Both the position numbers and the translations under genes were made by a program. Below, piece after piece: positions 1-7,854 of a stretch of 63,986 bases of DNA. Under the pieces are notes generated by a model. That model did no database searches. It saw nothing but the letters and a program-made list of their open reading frames with translations, and was not told where the DNA came from. Position 1 is the first letter of the stretch. Each line of letters opens with the position of its first letter. Source of the stretch: Pararhodospirillum oryzae (lineage in GTDB: Bacteria > Pseudomonadota > Alphaproteobacteria > Rhodospirillales > Rhodospirillaceae); contig NZ_BJZO01000010.1 of assembly GCF_007992075.1 (NCBI RefSeq), positions 1-63,986 of the forward strand, given 5' to 3'.

Positions 1-582
1 GCGCCCTCCGCCGGGGCCGCGCCCCCCGCCGGGGCCGCGCCCGCGCCCGCGCCCGCCCCCCTGGTGCCTCCGCCGGCCTCGACCACGTCGGGACGGGGCG
101 GCATTCTCCAGTGGCCGGTGCAAGGCTCGGTGCTGTCGGGCTTCGGGCCGATCGAAGGGCGCATGCACAACGATGGCATCAACATCGCGGCCGCCCAGGG
201 CACGCTGGTGCGCGCGGCGGAAAACGGGGTGGTCGCCTACGCGGGCAACGAAATCCGGGGTTTTGGCAACCTGCTCTTGATCAAGCACGAAGGCGGCCTG
301 ATGACGGCCTATGCCCACAACGCCGTTTTGCTGGTCGAGCGCGGGCAGACGGTGCGCCGGGGCCAGGAAATCGCCAAGGTGGGATCGAGCGGCGGCGTCT
401 CGCGCCCGCAGCTGCACTTCGAGGTGCGCAAGAACGGCAAGGCGGTGGATCCCATGCCCTACCTGAAAAGCCAGAAGGTGGCGGATCTGGGCGGGGCCGC
501 GGCGGGGCGCGAAGGGGCGTCCGGTCTTTTGTGCGTTGCATCAAAAGGGGAAATCGCGTCCTCCGACACCGTTGGCGGTTGA
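1..582 (+). CDS. M23-family peptidoglycan metallopeptidase, C-terminal part (5' end outside window)
   Basis: The reading frame is open from the first base, so the gene starts upstream of the window. The first 28 or so codons are an Ala/Pro/Gly-rich linker. The M23 (LytM) domain follows: the GRMHNDGINI segment carries the H-x3-D zinc-binding motif, and the QLHFEVRKNG segment carries the H-x-H-like second metal motif. Such proteins cut peptide cross-links in peptidoglycan or act as NlpD-like activators of amidases, in the periplasm. Full-length relatives usually carry N-terminal LysM repeats, which would lie outside this window. The last 35 or so residues after PMPYLKSQ are not conserved. Enzyme versus degenerate activator cannot be decided from this fragment, although both histidines needed for zinc appear present. 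Confidence 0.85.
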   Translation, partial: APSAGAAPPAGAAPAPAPAPLVPPPASTTSGRGGILQWPVQGSVLSGFGPIEGRMHNDGINIAAAQGTLVRAAENGVVAYAGNEIRGFGNLLLIKHEGGLMTAYAHNAVLLVERGQTVRRGQEIAKVGSSGGVSRPQLHFEVRKNGKAVDPMPYLKSQKVADLGGAAAGREGASGLLCVASKGEIASSDTVGG

Positions 583-667
583 CCGGCGCTCGGCTGCGGC
601 CCTATGACAGCGACGGGCCACGATCCCCCAACGGGTCGCGACCTTCTGTGAGGAAGGAAGACAACCG
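583..667 (+). promoter_or_regulatory. serC leader with two hairpins, one covering the ribosome binding site (candidate serC RNA motif)
   Basis: Two stem-loops are visible. One pairs GCGAC at 610-614 with GTCGC at 635-639. The other pairs CCTTC at 642-646 with GAAGG at 653-657 across a six-base loop. The second stem contains the Shine-Dalgarno sequence (AGGAAGG at 651-657), ten bases before the serC ATG. A conserved leader called the serC RNA motif is known upstream of serC in alphaproteobacteria. The location and the hidden ribosome site fit that motif, but I cannot test it against the consensus. Confidence 0.4.
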
Positions 668-1837
668 ATGTCCGACGCGCAAAAGCCGGCCACCCGGCCG
701 GCCAATCCGAACTTCTCCTCTGGTCCGTGCGCCAAGCGTCCCGGGTGGACCCCGGCGGCGCTGGCCGATGCCCTGGTGGGCCGCTCGCACCGGGCCAAGC
801 CCGGCAAGGCCCGTCTGGCCGATGTGCTGGACCGCAGCCGCGCCCTGCTGGGGCTTCCCGCCGACTATCGCATTGCCATCGTTGCCGCGTCGGATACCGG
901 CGCCGTCGAAATGGCCCTGTGGTCCCTGCTGGGCCCGCGTGGCGTCGACATGCTGGCGTGGGAAAGCTTCGGCTCGGGATGGGTGACCGATGTCACCAAG
1001 CAGCTCAAGCTGTCCGACGTTCGCGTGCTTGACGCGGCCTATGGCGCGCTGCCCGACCTCGCGCAGGTGGATTTCAGCCGCGACGTGGTCTTCACCTGGA
1101 ACGGCACCACCTCGGGCGTGTGCGTGCCCAACGGCGACTGGATCGCCGCCGACCGCGAGGGCCTGACCATCTGCGACGCGACCTCGGCCGCGTTTGCCAT
1201 GGATCTGCCCTGGGACAAGCTCGACGTCGTGACCTACTCCTGGCAGAAGGTCCTGGGCGGCGAGGCTCAGCACGGCATTTTGATCCTGTCGCCCCGCGCC
1301 GTGGAGCGTCTGGAAAGCTACACCCCGAAGTGGCCGATGCCCAAGCTGTTCCGCATGACCAAGGGCGGCAAGCTGGTCGAAGGCATCTTCAAGGGTGAAA
1401 CCATCAACACGCCCTCCATGCTGGTGGTCGAGGATGCCCTTGACGGCCTCAAGTGGGCCGAGGCGGTGGGCGGTCTGCCCGGCCTGATCAAGCGCACCCA
1501 GGCCAACCTGGCCGTGGTCAGCGAGTGGGTCGCGCGCACGGCGTGGGTGGACTTCCTGGCCACCGACGCGTCCTTCCGTTCTTCCACGTCGATCTGCCTC
1601 AAGGTGGTCGCCGACTGGTTCGTGGCCCTGTCGGCCGAGGACCAGGCCAAGGCCGCCAAGCGCCTGGTCTCGGTGCTGGATGCCGAGGGCGTGGCCTATG
1701 ACATCGGGTCCTACCGCGACGCGCCGGCCGGCTTGCGTCTGTGGGGCGGGGCCACGGTGGAAGAGGCCGACATGGCCGCCCTGCTGCCCTGGCTCGATTG
1801 GGCCGAGGCCGTGGTGAAGGCCGAGTTCGCCCGCTGA
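668..1837 (+). CDS. serC: Phosphoserine aminotransferase (alpha-type)
   Basis: This PLP enzyme converts 3-phosphohydroxypyruvate and glutamate to O-phosphoserine and 2-oxoglutarate, the second step of serine synthesis. It also serves pyridoxal phosphate synthesis. The protein is 389 residues, the usual length of the alphaproteobacterial subfamily. It opens with the family pattern [15 protein letters not shown]. The PLP-binding lysine lies in SWQKVLGG, near residue 195. The start at 668 follows AGGAAGGAAG by eight to ten bases. serA follows 38 bases downstream on the same strand, so the two probably form a serine operon. The leader has a hairpin over the ribosome site that may regulate translation. 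Confidence 0.95.
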   Translation: MSDAQKPATRPANPNFSSGPCAKRPGWTPAALADALVGRSHRAKPGKARLADVLDRSRALLGLPADYRIAIVAASDTGAVEMALWSLLGPRGVDMLAWESFGSGWVTDVTKQLKLSDVRVLDAAYGALPDLAQVDFSRDVVFTWNGTTSGVCVPNGDWIAADREGLTICDATSAAFAMDLPWDKLDVVTYSWQKVLGGEAQHGILILSPRAVERLESYTPKWPMPKLFRMTKGGKLVEGIFKGETINTPSMLVVEDALDGLKWAEAVGGLPGLIKRTQANLAVVSEWVARTAWVDFLATDASFRSSTSICLKVVADWFVALSAEDQAKAAKRLVSVLDAEGVAYDIGSYRDAPAGLRLWGGATVEEADMAALLPWLDWAEAVVKAEFAR

Positions 1838-1875
1838 TCGGGGCGCCAGGACGTGTTGAGGTGAAGGAGGGGCGT

Positions 1876-3453
1876 ATGCCCAAGGTTCTTGTTAGCGATA
1901 AGTTGAGCCCGACGGCGGTGAAGATTTTCTCCGACCGCGGCATTGACGTGGACGTGAAGACCGGCCTGAAGCCCGACGAGCTGATGGCGATCATCGGCGA
2001 CTACGACGGCCTTGCCGTGCGCTCGGAAACCAAGGTGACGGCGGCGGTGCTGGAAAAGGCCACGAACCTCAAGGTCGTGGGCCGGGCCGGCATTGGCGTG
2101 GACAACATCGACATTCCGGCCGCCACCCAGCGCGGCGTGGTGGTGATGAACACGCCCTACGGCAACGCCATCACCACCGCCGAGCACACCATCGCCATGA
2201 TGTTCTCGCTGGCCCGGCAGATTCCGCTGGCCAACGCCTCGACCCACGCCGGCAAGTGGGAAAAGAACCGCTTCATGGGCGTGGAGCTGTTCAACAAGGT
2301 GCTGGGCCTGATCGGCTGCGGCAACATTGGCTCGATCGTGGCCGAGCGCGCCGTGGCCTTGCGCATGCGCGTGATCGCGTTCGACCCCTACCTGTCGCCG
2401 GAACGGGCGCTGGATCTGGGGGTGGAGAAGGTCGAGCTGGACGACCTGATCGCGCGGGCTGATTTCATCACCTTGCACACGCCCCTGACCGAGAAGACGC
2501 GCGGCATCCTGAACGCCGACGCCATCGCCCGCATGAAAAAGGGCGTGCGTCTGATCAACTGCGCGCGCGGTGGCCTGATCGACGAGGCGGCCTTGAAGGC
2601 GGCCCTGGAAAGCGGCCACGTCGCGGGGGCGGCCCTGGATGTGTTCACCGCCGAGCCGGCCAAGGAAAACATTCTGTTTGGCATGGACAACGTGGTGTGC
2701 ACGCCGCACCTGGGCGCCTCGACCAGCGAAGCCCAGGAGAACGTGGCGTTGCAGGTGGCCGACCAGATCAGCGATTACCTGCTGACCGGCGCGGTGACCA
2801 ACGCCTTGAACATGGCCGCCGTCACCGCCGAGGAGGCGCCGCGCCTGCGCCCCTACATGAAGCTGTGCGAGCAGTTGGGCAGCTTCACGGGCCAGATCAC
2901 GGAAAGCAGCCTGAAGGCCGTGACCATTGAATACCTGGGCGACGTGGCGCACCTGAACACCAAGCCGCTGACCGCCGTGGTCTTGCAGGGCCTGCTGTCG
3001 CCGCTGCTTGAATCGGTGAACATGATCAACGCCCCCCTGATCGCGCGCGAGCGCGATATTGAGGTGCGCGAGACCAAGAGCGAAAACAGCTCGAACTTCC
3101 ACAGCCTGATCCGGGTGCAGGTGACCACCGAACGCCAGACCCGCAGCGTCGAGGGCTCGCTGTTCGGCGGCGCCCTGCCGCGCCTGGTGCGGATCAACGA
3201 CATCCCGGTCGAGGCCGAACTGGCCCCGACCATGTTGTACGTGGTCAACGAGGACAAGCCGGGCTTCATCGGCCGGGTGGGAACGGTGCTGTCCGAGGCC
3301 GGCGTCAACATCGCTTCCTTCCACCTGGGCCGCGAGACGGTCGGCGGTCGCGCCATTTGTCTCGTCAACGTGGACACCGAGATCACCGCGCCCCTCCTGG
3401 AAAAGGTCGCGGCTCTTCCCAACGTGGTGATGGCCAAGGCGCTGGCGTTCTAA
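1876..3453 (+). CDS. serA: D-3-phosphoglycerate dehydrogenase
   Basis: It oxidises 3-phosphoglycerate with NAD, the first committed step of serine synthesis. The protein is 525 residues, typical of the long SerA type. In order it has a substrate-binding domain, the Rossmann fold with GLIGCGNIGS (near residue 145), the INCARGGLIDE catalytic segment, the TPHLGAST catalytic histidine, an intervening domain, and a C-terminal ACT domain (TMLYVVNEDKPGFIGRVGTV) for serine feedback. The start at 1876 is preceded by AAGGAGGGG at 1864-1872. The frame is also open upstream, but that stretch overlaps serC and has no homology. A terminator hairpin lies just downstream. Confidence 0.96.
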   Translation: MPKVLVSDKLSPTAVKIFSDRGIDVDVKTGLKPDELMAIIGDYDGLAVRSETKVTAAVLEKATNLKVVGRAGIGVDNIDIPAATQRGVVVMNTPYGNAITTAEHTIAMMFSLARQIPLANASTHAGKWEKNRFMGVELFNKVLGLIGCGNIGSIVAERAVALRMRVIAFDPYLSPERALDLGVEKVELDDLIARADFITLHTPLTEKTRGILNADAIARMKKGVRLINCARGGLIDEAALKAALESGHVAGAALDVFTAEPAKENILFGMDNVVCTPHLGASTSEAQENVALQVADQISDYLLTGAVTNALNMAAVTAEEAPRLRPYMKLCEQLGSFTGQITESSLKAVTIEYLGDVAHLNTKPLTAVVLQGLLSPLLESVNMINAPLIARERDIEVRETKSENSSNFHSLIRVQVTTERQTRSVEGSLFGGALPRLVRINDIPVEAELAPTMLYVVNEDKPGFIGRVGTVLSEAGVNIASFHLGRETVGGRAICLVNVDTEITAPLLEKVAALPNVVMAKALAF

Positions 3454-3488
3454 GCGTCCTTTCGCCTTCATCCAACACTTGAAGCCCG

Positions 3489-3525
3489 CACGCCGGCTCC
3501 CCTGGGGCCGGCGTGTTGCTTATTT
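3489..3525 (+). terminator. Rho-independent terminator after serC-serA
   Basis: A perfect nine-base stem, CACGCCGGC (3489-3497) with GCCGGCGTG (3507-3515), is followed by a T-rich stretch TTGCTTATTT. It lies 35 bases after the serA stop. It also marks the end of the conserved serine operon and the left edge of the acquired island. Confidence 0.8.
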
Positions 3526-3684
3526 GGGGGGGGAGGGGGAGCGTCGAGGCCCGCTGACGGCTTTCAAGGAGAGCATCCCGTAACCCCATCAGGCTGAGCC
3601 GGAGGCGGACGGCTTTGCGCTCTGTTCGGTCGGTCAACGGGGCGGTGCTCTTTCTCGACAACGGACGTTGCATCAAAAGGTTGT
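3526..3684. other. Left junction of the island, no convincing gene
   Basis: This stretch holds a G-rich run (3525-3540) and scrambled sequence between the serA terminator and the toxin remnant. Short open frames on both strands show no recognisable domain. No tRNA gene that could have served as an integration site is visible. Confidence 0.4.
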
Positions 3685-3696
3685 GTCCGCTGTAGT

Positions 3697-3906
3697 CTTG
3701 CGAAGAGCGACCAAGACAACATCGATAAAAGTGACGAACGCGATTTCAAGGAATTGGCCGCCGTGCTGCTGAATGCCTCAGATCAGAAGTTGGCGGATCT
3801 GGTGGAGAGCGGAAAGTTTCAGGAGGTTCATGGCGATGGCCAGAACGAGGGTTTACAAGAGCGACGTGAAGGCGGCAATCCACGAGACCGCGCTGGACCT
3901 GCGTGA
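3697..3906 (+). pseudogene. Truncated RelE/HigB-type toxin, C-terminal remnant
   Basis: In this frame the translation reads AKSDQDNIDKSDERDFKELA and continues with LLNASDQKLADLVESGKFQE. This pattern is typical of the C-terminal third of the RelE/HigB-like toxins that sit before HigA-type antitoxins. No start codon or catalytic N-terminal core precedes it; the frame runs into unrelated sequence around 3690. The remnant overlaps the start of the antitoxin gene at 3836, as intact toxin-antitoxin pairs of this type often do. It is therefore most likely a decayed toxin whose 5' part was lost at the island junction. Recognition rests on pattern memory only. Confidence 0.55.
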
Positions 3907-4159
3907 AACCGGGCTCATTGACAAGCACACCATGCGCCGGTTCGACGAATCCTGTCTGACGCCGGTTCGAAAGTTCACGGCCGAAGAGATCCGTGCCCTA
4001 CGCGAACGTGAACAGGTCAGCCAGACCGTGTTCGCCCTGTATCTCAATGTCACCAAGGATTCGGTAAGCCAATGGGAGCGTGGCGACAAGCGACCTGCCG
4101 GCCCGGCGTGCAAGCTGTTGTCCCTTGTCGCCGAAAAAGGACTGTCGGCCATCGCCTGA
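3836..4159 (+). CDS. HigA-like XRE-family antitoxin / regulator, apparently orphaned
   Basis: The 107-residue protein has a C-terminal helix-turn-helix: the segment EIRALREREQVSQTVFALYL, then NVTKDSVSQWERGDKRPAGPA. This is the standard layout of HigA-type antitoxins paired with RelE/HigB toxins. The start at 3836 is nine bases after AGGAGG (3821-3826); the earlier ATG at 3830 is too close to that site. The gene itself looks intact, but its toxin partner upstream is only a fragment. It may now act as a solitary DNA-binding protein, or may simply be a leftover. A truncated recombinase fragment follows directly. Confidence 0.75.
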   Translation: MARTRVYKSDVKAAIHETALDLRETGLIDKHTMRRFDESCLTPVRKFTAEEIRALREREQVSQTVFALYLNVTKDSVSQWERGDKRPAGPACKLLSLVAEKGLSAIA

Positions 4160-4188
4160 GCCTTGAGGGGGAGTATTCTTCCGCTCAC

Positions 4189-4557
4189 TGTTGGCCAAGA
4201 GAAGAATGGCTATTGGAGCTTCTCGACCCCGCGCGTAACATCCTCGCAGGGCTCGAACGTCGAGGTGGGACACTTGACGATTTCGTGTTTCCCAGCGGGG
4301 TCGATCACGCAAAGCACATCAGCACCCGGCAGGATGCTCGTCTCGTTGACGAGTGGGTCACCGGGATCGGGTTGCGCCGGGAGGACTATGGGACACATTC
4401 GCTGCGCCGTACCAAGGCGTCCATCATCTACAAGCAGACAGGCAATCTGCGTGCCGTACAGATCCTGCTTGGTCACACGAAGATTGAGAGCACTGTCCGG
4501 TATCTCGGCGTCGATATAGAAGATGCTCTGCTGCTTGCCGAAGGCGCGGAAATCTGA
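4189..4557 (+). pseudogene. Tyrosine recombinase / integrase, C-terminal fragment
   Basis: The recognisable part encodes about 122 residues of a phage-type integrase catalytic domain. It includes YGTHSLRRTKASIIYKQTGN (the H-x-x-R box), LLGHTKIESTVRYLG (the second H box followed by the catalytic Tyr region) and a short tail. The N-terminal DNA-binding domain and the first catalytic arginine are missing. Upstream the frame runs only into the antitoxin gene. The fragment therefore cannot be an active integrase. It is evidence that this region arrived by site-specific integration or was rearranged afterwards. Confidence 0.8.
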
Positions 4558-4790
4558 AGTTTGAAAGAACTCCTCGATTTCAGCGTCGACGGGTTTTGCC
4601 CGGAGCCAGCATTATCAGGTTTGCGCCCATCTCAGACTTTGCGCTTTGTGAAGCTCATTTTCGAAGGCTGACCGACCCCCATCGCTTCCAGCGATGATAT
4701 AGAGTTTTAGTGTGAACCATTGACGAAGGGGCGCATTGAAGTCGATCATGAACCATCCCTTTTCGGCATCCTAATTTACCGATCTGATTT
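4558..4790. other. Gap before the four-gene operon, probable promoter region
   Basis: The stretch turns AT-rich towards its right end (4680-4800), in contrast to the housekeeping genes. A 44-codon open frame lies on the minus strand (about 4619-4750), with no recognised domain and no clear ribosome site. The operon promoter probably lies here, but no -35/-10 pair stands out. Confidence 0.35.
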
Positions 4791-6410
4791 GTGGGAATTT
4801 TTCATAAATTAACGAAAAGACAGAAGAGAAAGACGAACTTGTCTAACGCAAAGGAAGCCACATATCTTTGGGTAGCTGAGACTGTATTGCGCAAGGCTGG
4901 CCGGCCACTTCGCGCTGCTGAGCTCGTAGCACGTGGTTTGGACGACCAGCTGTTCAATGATCAAGAGATTAGCAAGACTCCACAAAAGTCCATGCAGTCT
5001 AGGCTTAGTATGGAAATTCTTCGAAATGGGGACAGCTCAAAATTCGTTCGAGTTGCTGCCGGGAAATTTTTCTTGCGAGACCTTTTGGAGCAGCACAGAC
5101 GCAGCGAAGTTCACGGCAATTTGGCAGTTTATACTGCCCCCAGGCGTACCGCTCCGCCAAGTTCCGAAAGAGTGCTGGCAATACATCGCGACAAGTATGG
5201 GCCGTTTCTAGATTTCCAAGGCATAGGTATGGGGCCATTCAAATCCCCTGAGAATCTTTTTGATCGGAATTTGGTCACGTATCTCCCACGAACTGAGGCA
5301 GAGATACGTGATGATCTGAAGCAGTTCATAACTTATACGATAGTGCAACACGAGACTAAAATTCTATCCTTTGTTCGTGGACAATATAATCGCGCCGCAT
5401 CTTTTCTTCGCGGAGCAACATGTGTCGGGTTTGGAGGACATGTCACAGATTTAGACCTCTCATTGTTCACGCAGAGAGATTTGGGGGTACGAGCCAGCGC
5501 AGTCCGAGAACTTAGCGAGGAGATAACCCTCCCAAATGGCAGGCCGCAGATTGACCCGGACAAGTTGGAGTTGCTTGGCGTTTTGAATGACAACTCGTCC
5601 TCCGTCGGCATTCGTCATCTTGCAATCGTAATGCGATACTGGGTGGAAGATTTCTCTAAATGGGAGCAGCCGCAGCGCGGTGAAGTTTCGATCAATCGTT
5701 TGCGGTGGATCGACACCAGCCGTGAGCCGCTAAATCTTTCTGATTTTGAATACTGGTCCCAGCTCTGCATCAAAGAATATTTTCCGCAAGCTTTGCGGAC
5801 AGTACCAAGCTATCGGGTACAGCGGCGCAGTGTCTTCAGAAATAAACACGTCACCTGCGTCGTTGGAGCAATCGGATCGGGAAAGTCTGCAACGACGAAA
5901 GCATTGATCGAACATGCAGGCTACAAACAAATCAATAGTGGCCGGGTCCTTGCTCACCTTCTGGGTATCGCCCCTGTCCCACAATCAGATCGAGCCACAT
6001 TCCAAAAGGCAGCACTCAAGTTTATTTCCGAACCTGACGGCCCCAAGGTTCTAGCGGCAGCTCTTGCTAAAGACATCCAACTTGTAGATCATGATAGAAT
6101 TGTTGTAGATGGCATCAGACATCCTGAGACACTGTCAGAATTACGTGACCTGTCGCCATCACCAGTAGCTTTAATTTATGTCTACACCCCTCCAGATGTG
6201 GCATTCGAAATGTTTAGAATGCGAGAAGACTATGGATACGATAAAATCGATTTTGATGCGTTCATTGAACTCTATAATGCGCCGGTAGAGGGGCAAGTAA
6301 GGTATTTAATCCAAGATGCGGATGTAATTCTTTACAATTGGATCGGACTATCTGAGTACGAGAAAACGATAGATGAAATGTTGACTAAGGTGGGGCTGAA
6401 AACATGCTAA
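4791..6410 (+). CDS. Fusion of HARE-HTH-like, NUDIX and P-loop kinase domains; putative conflict-system protein
   Basis: The protein is 539 residues and appears to have three parts. Residues 20-100 resemble a HARE-type winged helix (EATYLWVAETVLRKAGRPLR through GKFFLRDL), a fold found in chromatin and restriction proteins. Residues about 150-335 resemble a NUDIX hydrolase: GFGGHVTD precedes R239-E240-L-S-E243-E244, the core of the NUDIX box. Residues 352-539 look like a nucleoside or dephospho-CoA kinase-type P-loop domain, with GAIGSGKS at 359-366 and a later IVVDGIRHPE segment that fits a Walker B region. The GTG start at 4791 has no good ribosome site; a TTG at 4839 after AGAGAAAG is an alternative that still keeps all three domains. 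The stop overlaps the next gene by seven bases. The substrate is unknown. Confidence 0.75.
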   Translation: MGIFHKLTKRQKRKTNLSNAKEATYLWVAETVLRKAGRPLRAAELVARGLDDQLFNDQEISKTPQKSMQSRLSMEILRNGDSSKFVRVAAGKFFLRDLLEQHRRSEVHGNLAVYTAPRRTAPPSSERVLAIHRDKYGPFLDFQGIGMGPFKSPENLFDRNLVTYLPRTEAEIRDDLKQFITYTIVQHETKILSFVRGQYNRAASFLRGATCVGFGGHVTDLDLSLFTQRDLGVRASAVRELSEEITLPNGRPQIDPDKLELLGVLNDNSSSVGIRHLAIVMRYWVEDFSKWEQPQRGEVSINRLRWIDTSREPLNLSDFEYWSQLCIKEYFPQALRTVPSYRVQRRSVFRNKHVTCVVGAIGSGKSATTKALIEHAGYKQINSGRVLAHLLGIAPVPQSDRATFQKAALKFISEPDGPKVLAAALAKDIQLVDHDRIVVDGIRHPETLSELRDLSPSPVALIYVYTPPDVAFEMFRMREDYGYDKIDFDAFIELYNAPVEGQVRYLIQDADVILYNWIGLSEYEKTIDEMLTKVGLKTC

Positions 6411-7021
6411 ATGGGGGTTACGATGAAGGATATTCTTCTACTTCCTGTTTCTGGGGTACGAGGCCTGGCAGTTTGGTAGCGACATTTCTTTCGCAGCACT
6501 CGGTAGACGGTCTGGAAATTCTGGATCTAGGATGCGGAGAAGGCAAAAATGCCAACGCGTTTACCCAAGCGGGGGCGCGTGTGGTAGCCGTTGACTGCTC
6601 AAATAAAGCAATTGGCAACGGAAGGGTTGCGTTTCCGACCGCAAGGATCGAATGGCATCTCGCGGATGCGCAATCGTTCGCAAGTTCCCAGTTGGACAGC
6701 GTTTACGACGTCGTAATTGCCTACGGCCTGCTGCATTGCATGGAACGTGAGAGCGACGCCACATCACTCGTGCATGAGATCAAGCGGATAACGAAACCAG
6801 GAGGCACGGCGATAGTCGTGGCATTCAATGACCGATCTCACGATTTGTCGGCACATCCTGGCTTCGCCCCACTTTTGCTACCACACTCGTGGTTTCTGGA
6901 AGCATTTGATGACTGGGAAATCAAAACCGCGACTGATACAGTCTTATATGAAGCGCATCCGCACAATGAAATACACCACCATCATTCATTGACCCGAATG
7001 ATCGTTCGAAAGCCTGAATAA
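6404..7021 (+). CDS. Class I SAM-dependent methyltransferase (TehB-like small-molecule type)
   Basis: The 205-residue protein carries the SAM-binding motif ILDLGCGEGKNANAF (residues 39-53), an acidic motif II (VVAVDCSN) and a motif IV-like VIAYGLLHCM segment. There is no NPPY/DPPY or target-recognition domain, so it does not look like a DNA modification enzyme. It is closer to the tellurite-resistance/small-molecule Methyltransf_25 group. The ATG lies inside the end of the upstream NUDIX-kinase gene (seven-base overlap). Its stop shares one base with the next start, so translation is probably coupled. A role in modifying a nucleotide or metabolite made by the neighbouring enzymes is inference. 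Confidence 0.8.
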   Translation: MLNGGYDEGYSSTSCFWGTRPGSLVATFLSQHSVDGLEILDLGCGEGKNANAFTQAGARVVAVDCSNKAIGNGRVAFPTARIEWHLADAQSFASSQLDSVYDVVIAYGLLHCMERESDATSLVHEIKRITKPGGTAIVVAFNDRSHDLSAHPGFAPLLLPHSWFLEAFDDWEIKTATDTVLYEAHPHNEIHHHHSLTRMIVRKPE

Positions 7022-7854
7022 TGGAATCATGCCCGCAAGAGCTTAGATCCCTATATCGCACAGGAAGGGTCATCCCGTTTGTGGGAGCTGGTGCTTCGAT
7101 GTCCTTCAAATGGCAGTTTCGAGGGAAAGACGTTACAGGGCCGTCATGGCGCGAGATGGTCAATGAAGCATGCACGATCATGAATTACCCTGAACCAGAT
7201 CTACTGCGAATGCGGGGAAGTGACCTTCAAATCCTTGAGTATTTTGGCCTGACTATGGGCAGTTTTTCCCCTCTTACGAATTGGCTGGTCCGGCGGATGG
7301 ATCCCTCTGACCGGGAGCTTTCCCAGTCTCATCTGCATCAGGTTCTGGCTGATTTGGATCGTTGCAACTTATTTTACACGACAAATTACGATGATTTTAT
7401 CGAGCGTGCCCTAAAGCTAAAGGGGCGGACTGTCCAAGCGATTACATCTGAGAGGGAGATGGTTTCGGGACCAAAAGTCTCTCAAGTAGTCAAGTATCAT
7501 GGCGATTTTAATCGTCCTGAGGAGATGGTTTTTTCCGAACGACACTACTACCGAAGAATGCGGTTTGAGTGCCCTCTCGACTGGAAGTTGAGATCGGACT
7601 TGCTGAACCGCGTCCTGCTCTTCGTGGGGTACAGTTTTAACGACATGAACGTAGCCCTTCTGTTTGAGCTAATAAATGCCACTCTCAACACGCTTCCCGA
7701 CAGCACATCAGGAAAGAGAGCCTATATCATCTCTCATAACCCGTCAGATTTCGAGTGTAAGTTATTTGAACGTAGGAACGTTACTGTAATTCCGACCTAT
7801 GGCAACGACCGCACGGCGGCGACCGCAAACGTGCTGATGGAAATGTGTTCATGA
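7021..7854 (+). CDS. SIR2-family protein (likely NADase effector)
   Basis: This 277-residue protein is a stand-alone SIR2_2-like domain. The NAD-binding motif FVGAGAS is at residues 20-26, TTNYDDFIE at 120-128, and the likely catalytic histidine in KYHGDFNRPEE (His160). A later FVGYSFNDMNV segment is also typical. Bacterial defence SIR2 proteins degrade NAD+ to stop phage growth; that activity here is inferred from family and context. The start codon shares its first base with the methyltransferase stop. The stop overlaps the next start as ATGA, so the effector is tightly coupled to both neighbours. No membrane segment or extra sensor domain is present, so sensing must come from partners. Confidence 0.82.
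   Translation: MESCPQELRSLYRTGRVIPFVGAGASMSFKWQFRGKDVTGPSWREMVNEACTIMNYPEPDLLRMRGSDLQILEYFGLTMGSFSPLTNWLVRRMDPSDRELSQSHLHQVLADLDRCNLFYTTNYDDFIERALKLKGRTVQAITSEREMVSGPKVSQVVKYHGDFNRPEEMVFSERHYYRRMRFECPLDWKLRSDLLNRVLLFVGYSFNDMNVALLFELINATLNTLPDSTSGKRAYIISHNPSDFECKLFERRNVTVIPTYGNDRTAATANVLMEMCS

Noticed and set aside
1711-3471. Long open frame antisense to serA
   Set aside because: High GC leaves long open frames on the opposite strand; the serA frame has clear homology and the antisense has none. Similar cases over rlmN/ScfR (34694-37309), ligA (45156-47645) and clpB (57792-60296) were also rejected.
534-3680. A 15-base match (CGTTGCATCAAAAGG) at 534-548 and 3666-3680 as possible attachment sites
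   Set aside because: A single 15-base match is expected by chance in 64 kb, the copies flank serC-serA rather than the island, and there is no tRNA gene.
6404-7021. DNA methyltransferase of a restriction-modification system
   Set aside because: No DPPY/NPPY motif, no target-recognition domain and no restriction enzyme nearby; it looks like a small-molecule methyltransferase.
7021-7854. Thoeris (ThsA) assignment for the SIR2 gene
   Set aside because: ThsA has a SLOG domain and sits with a TIR gene; neither is present.
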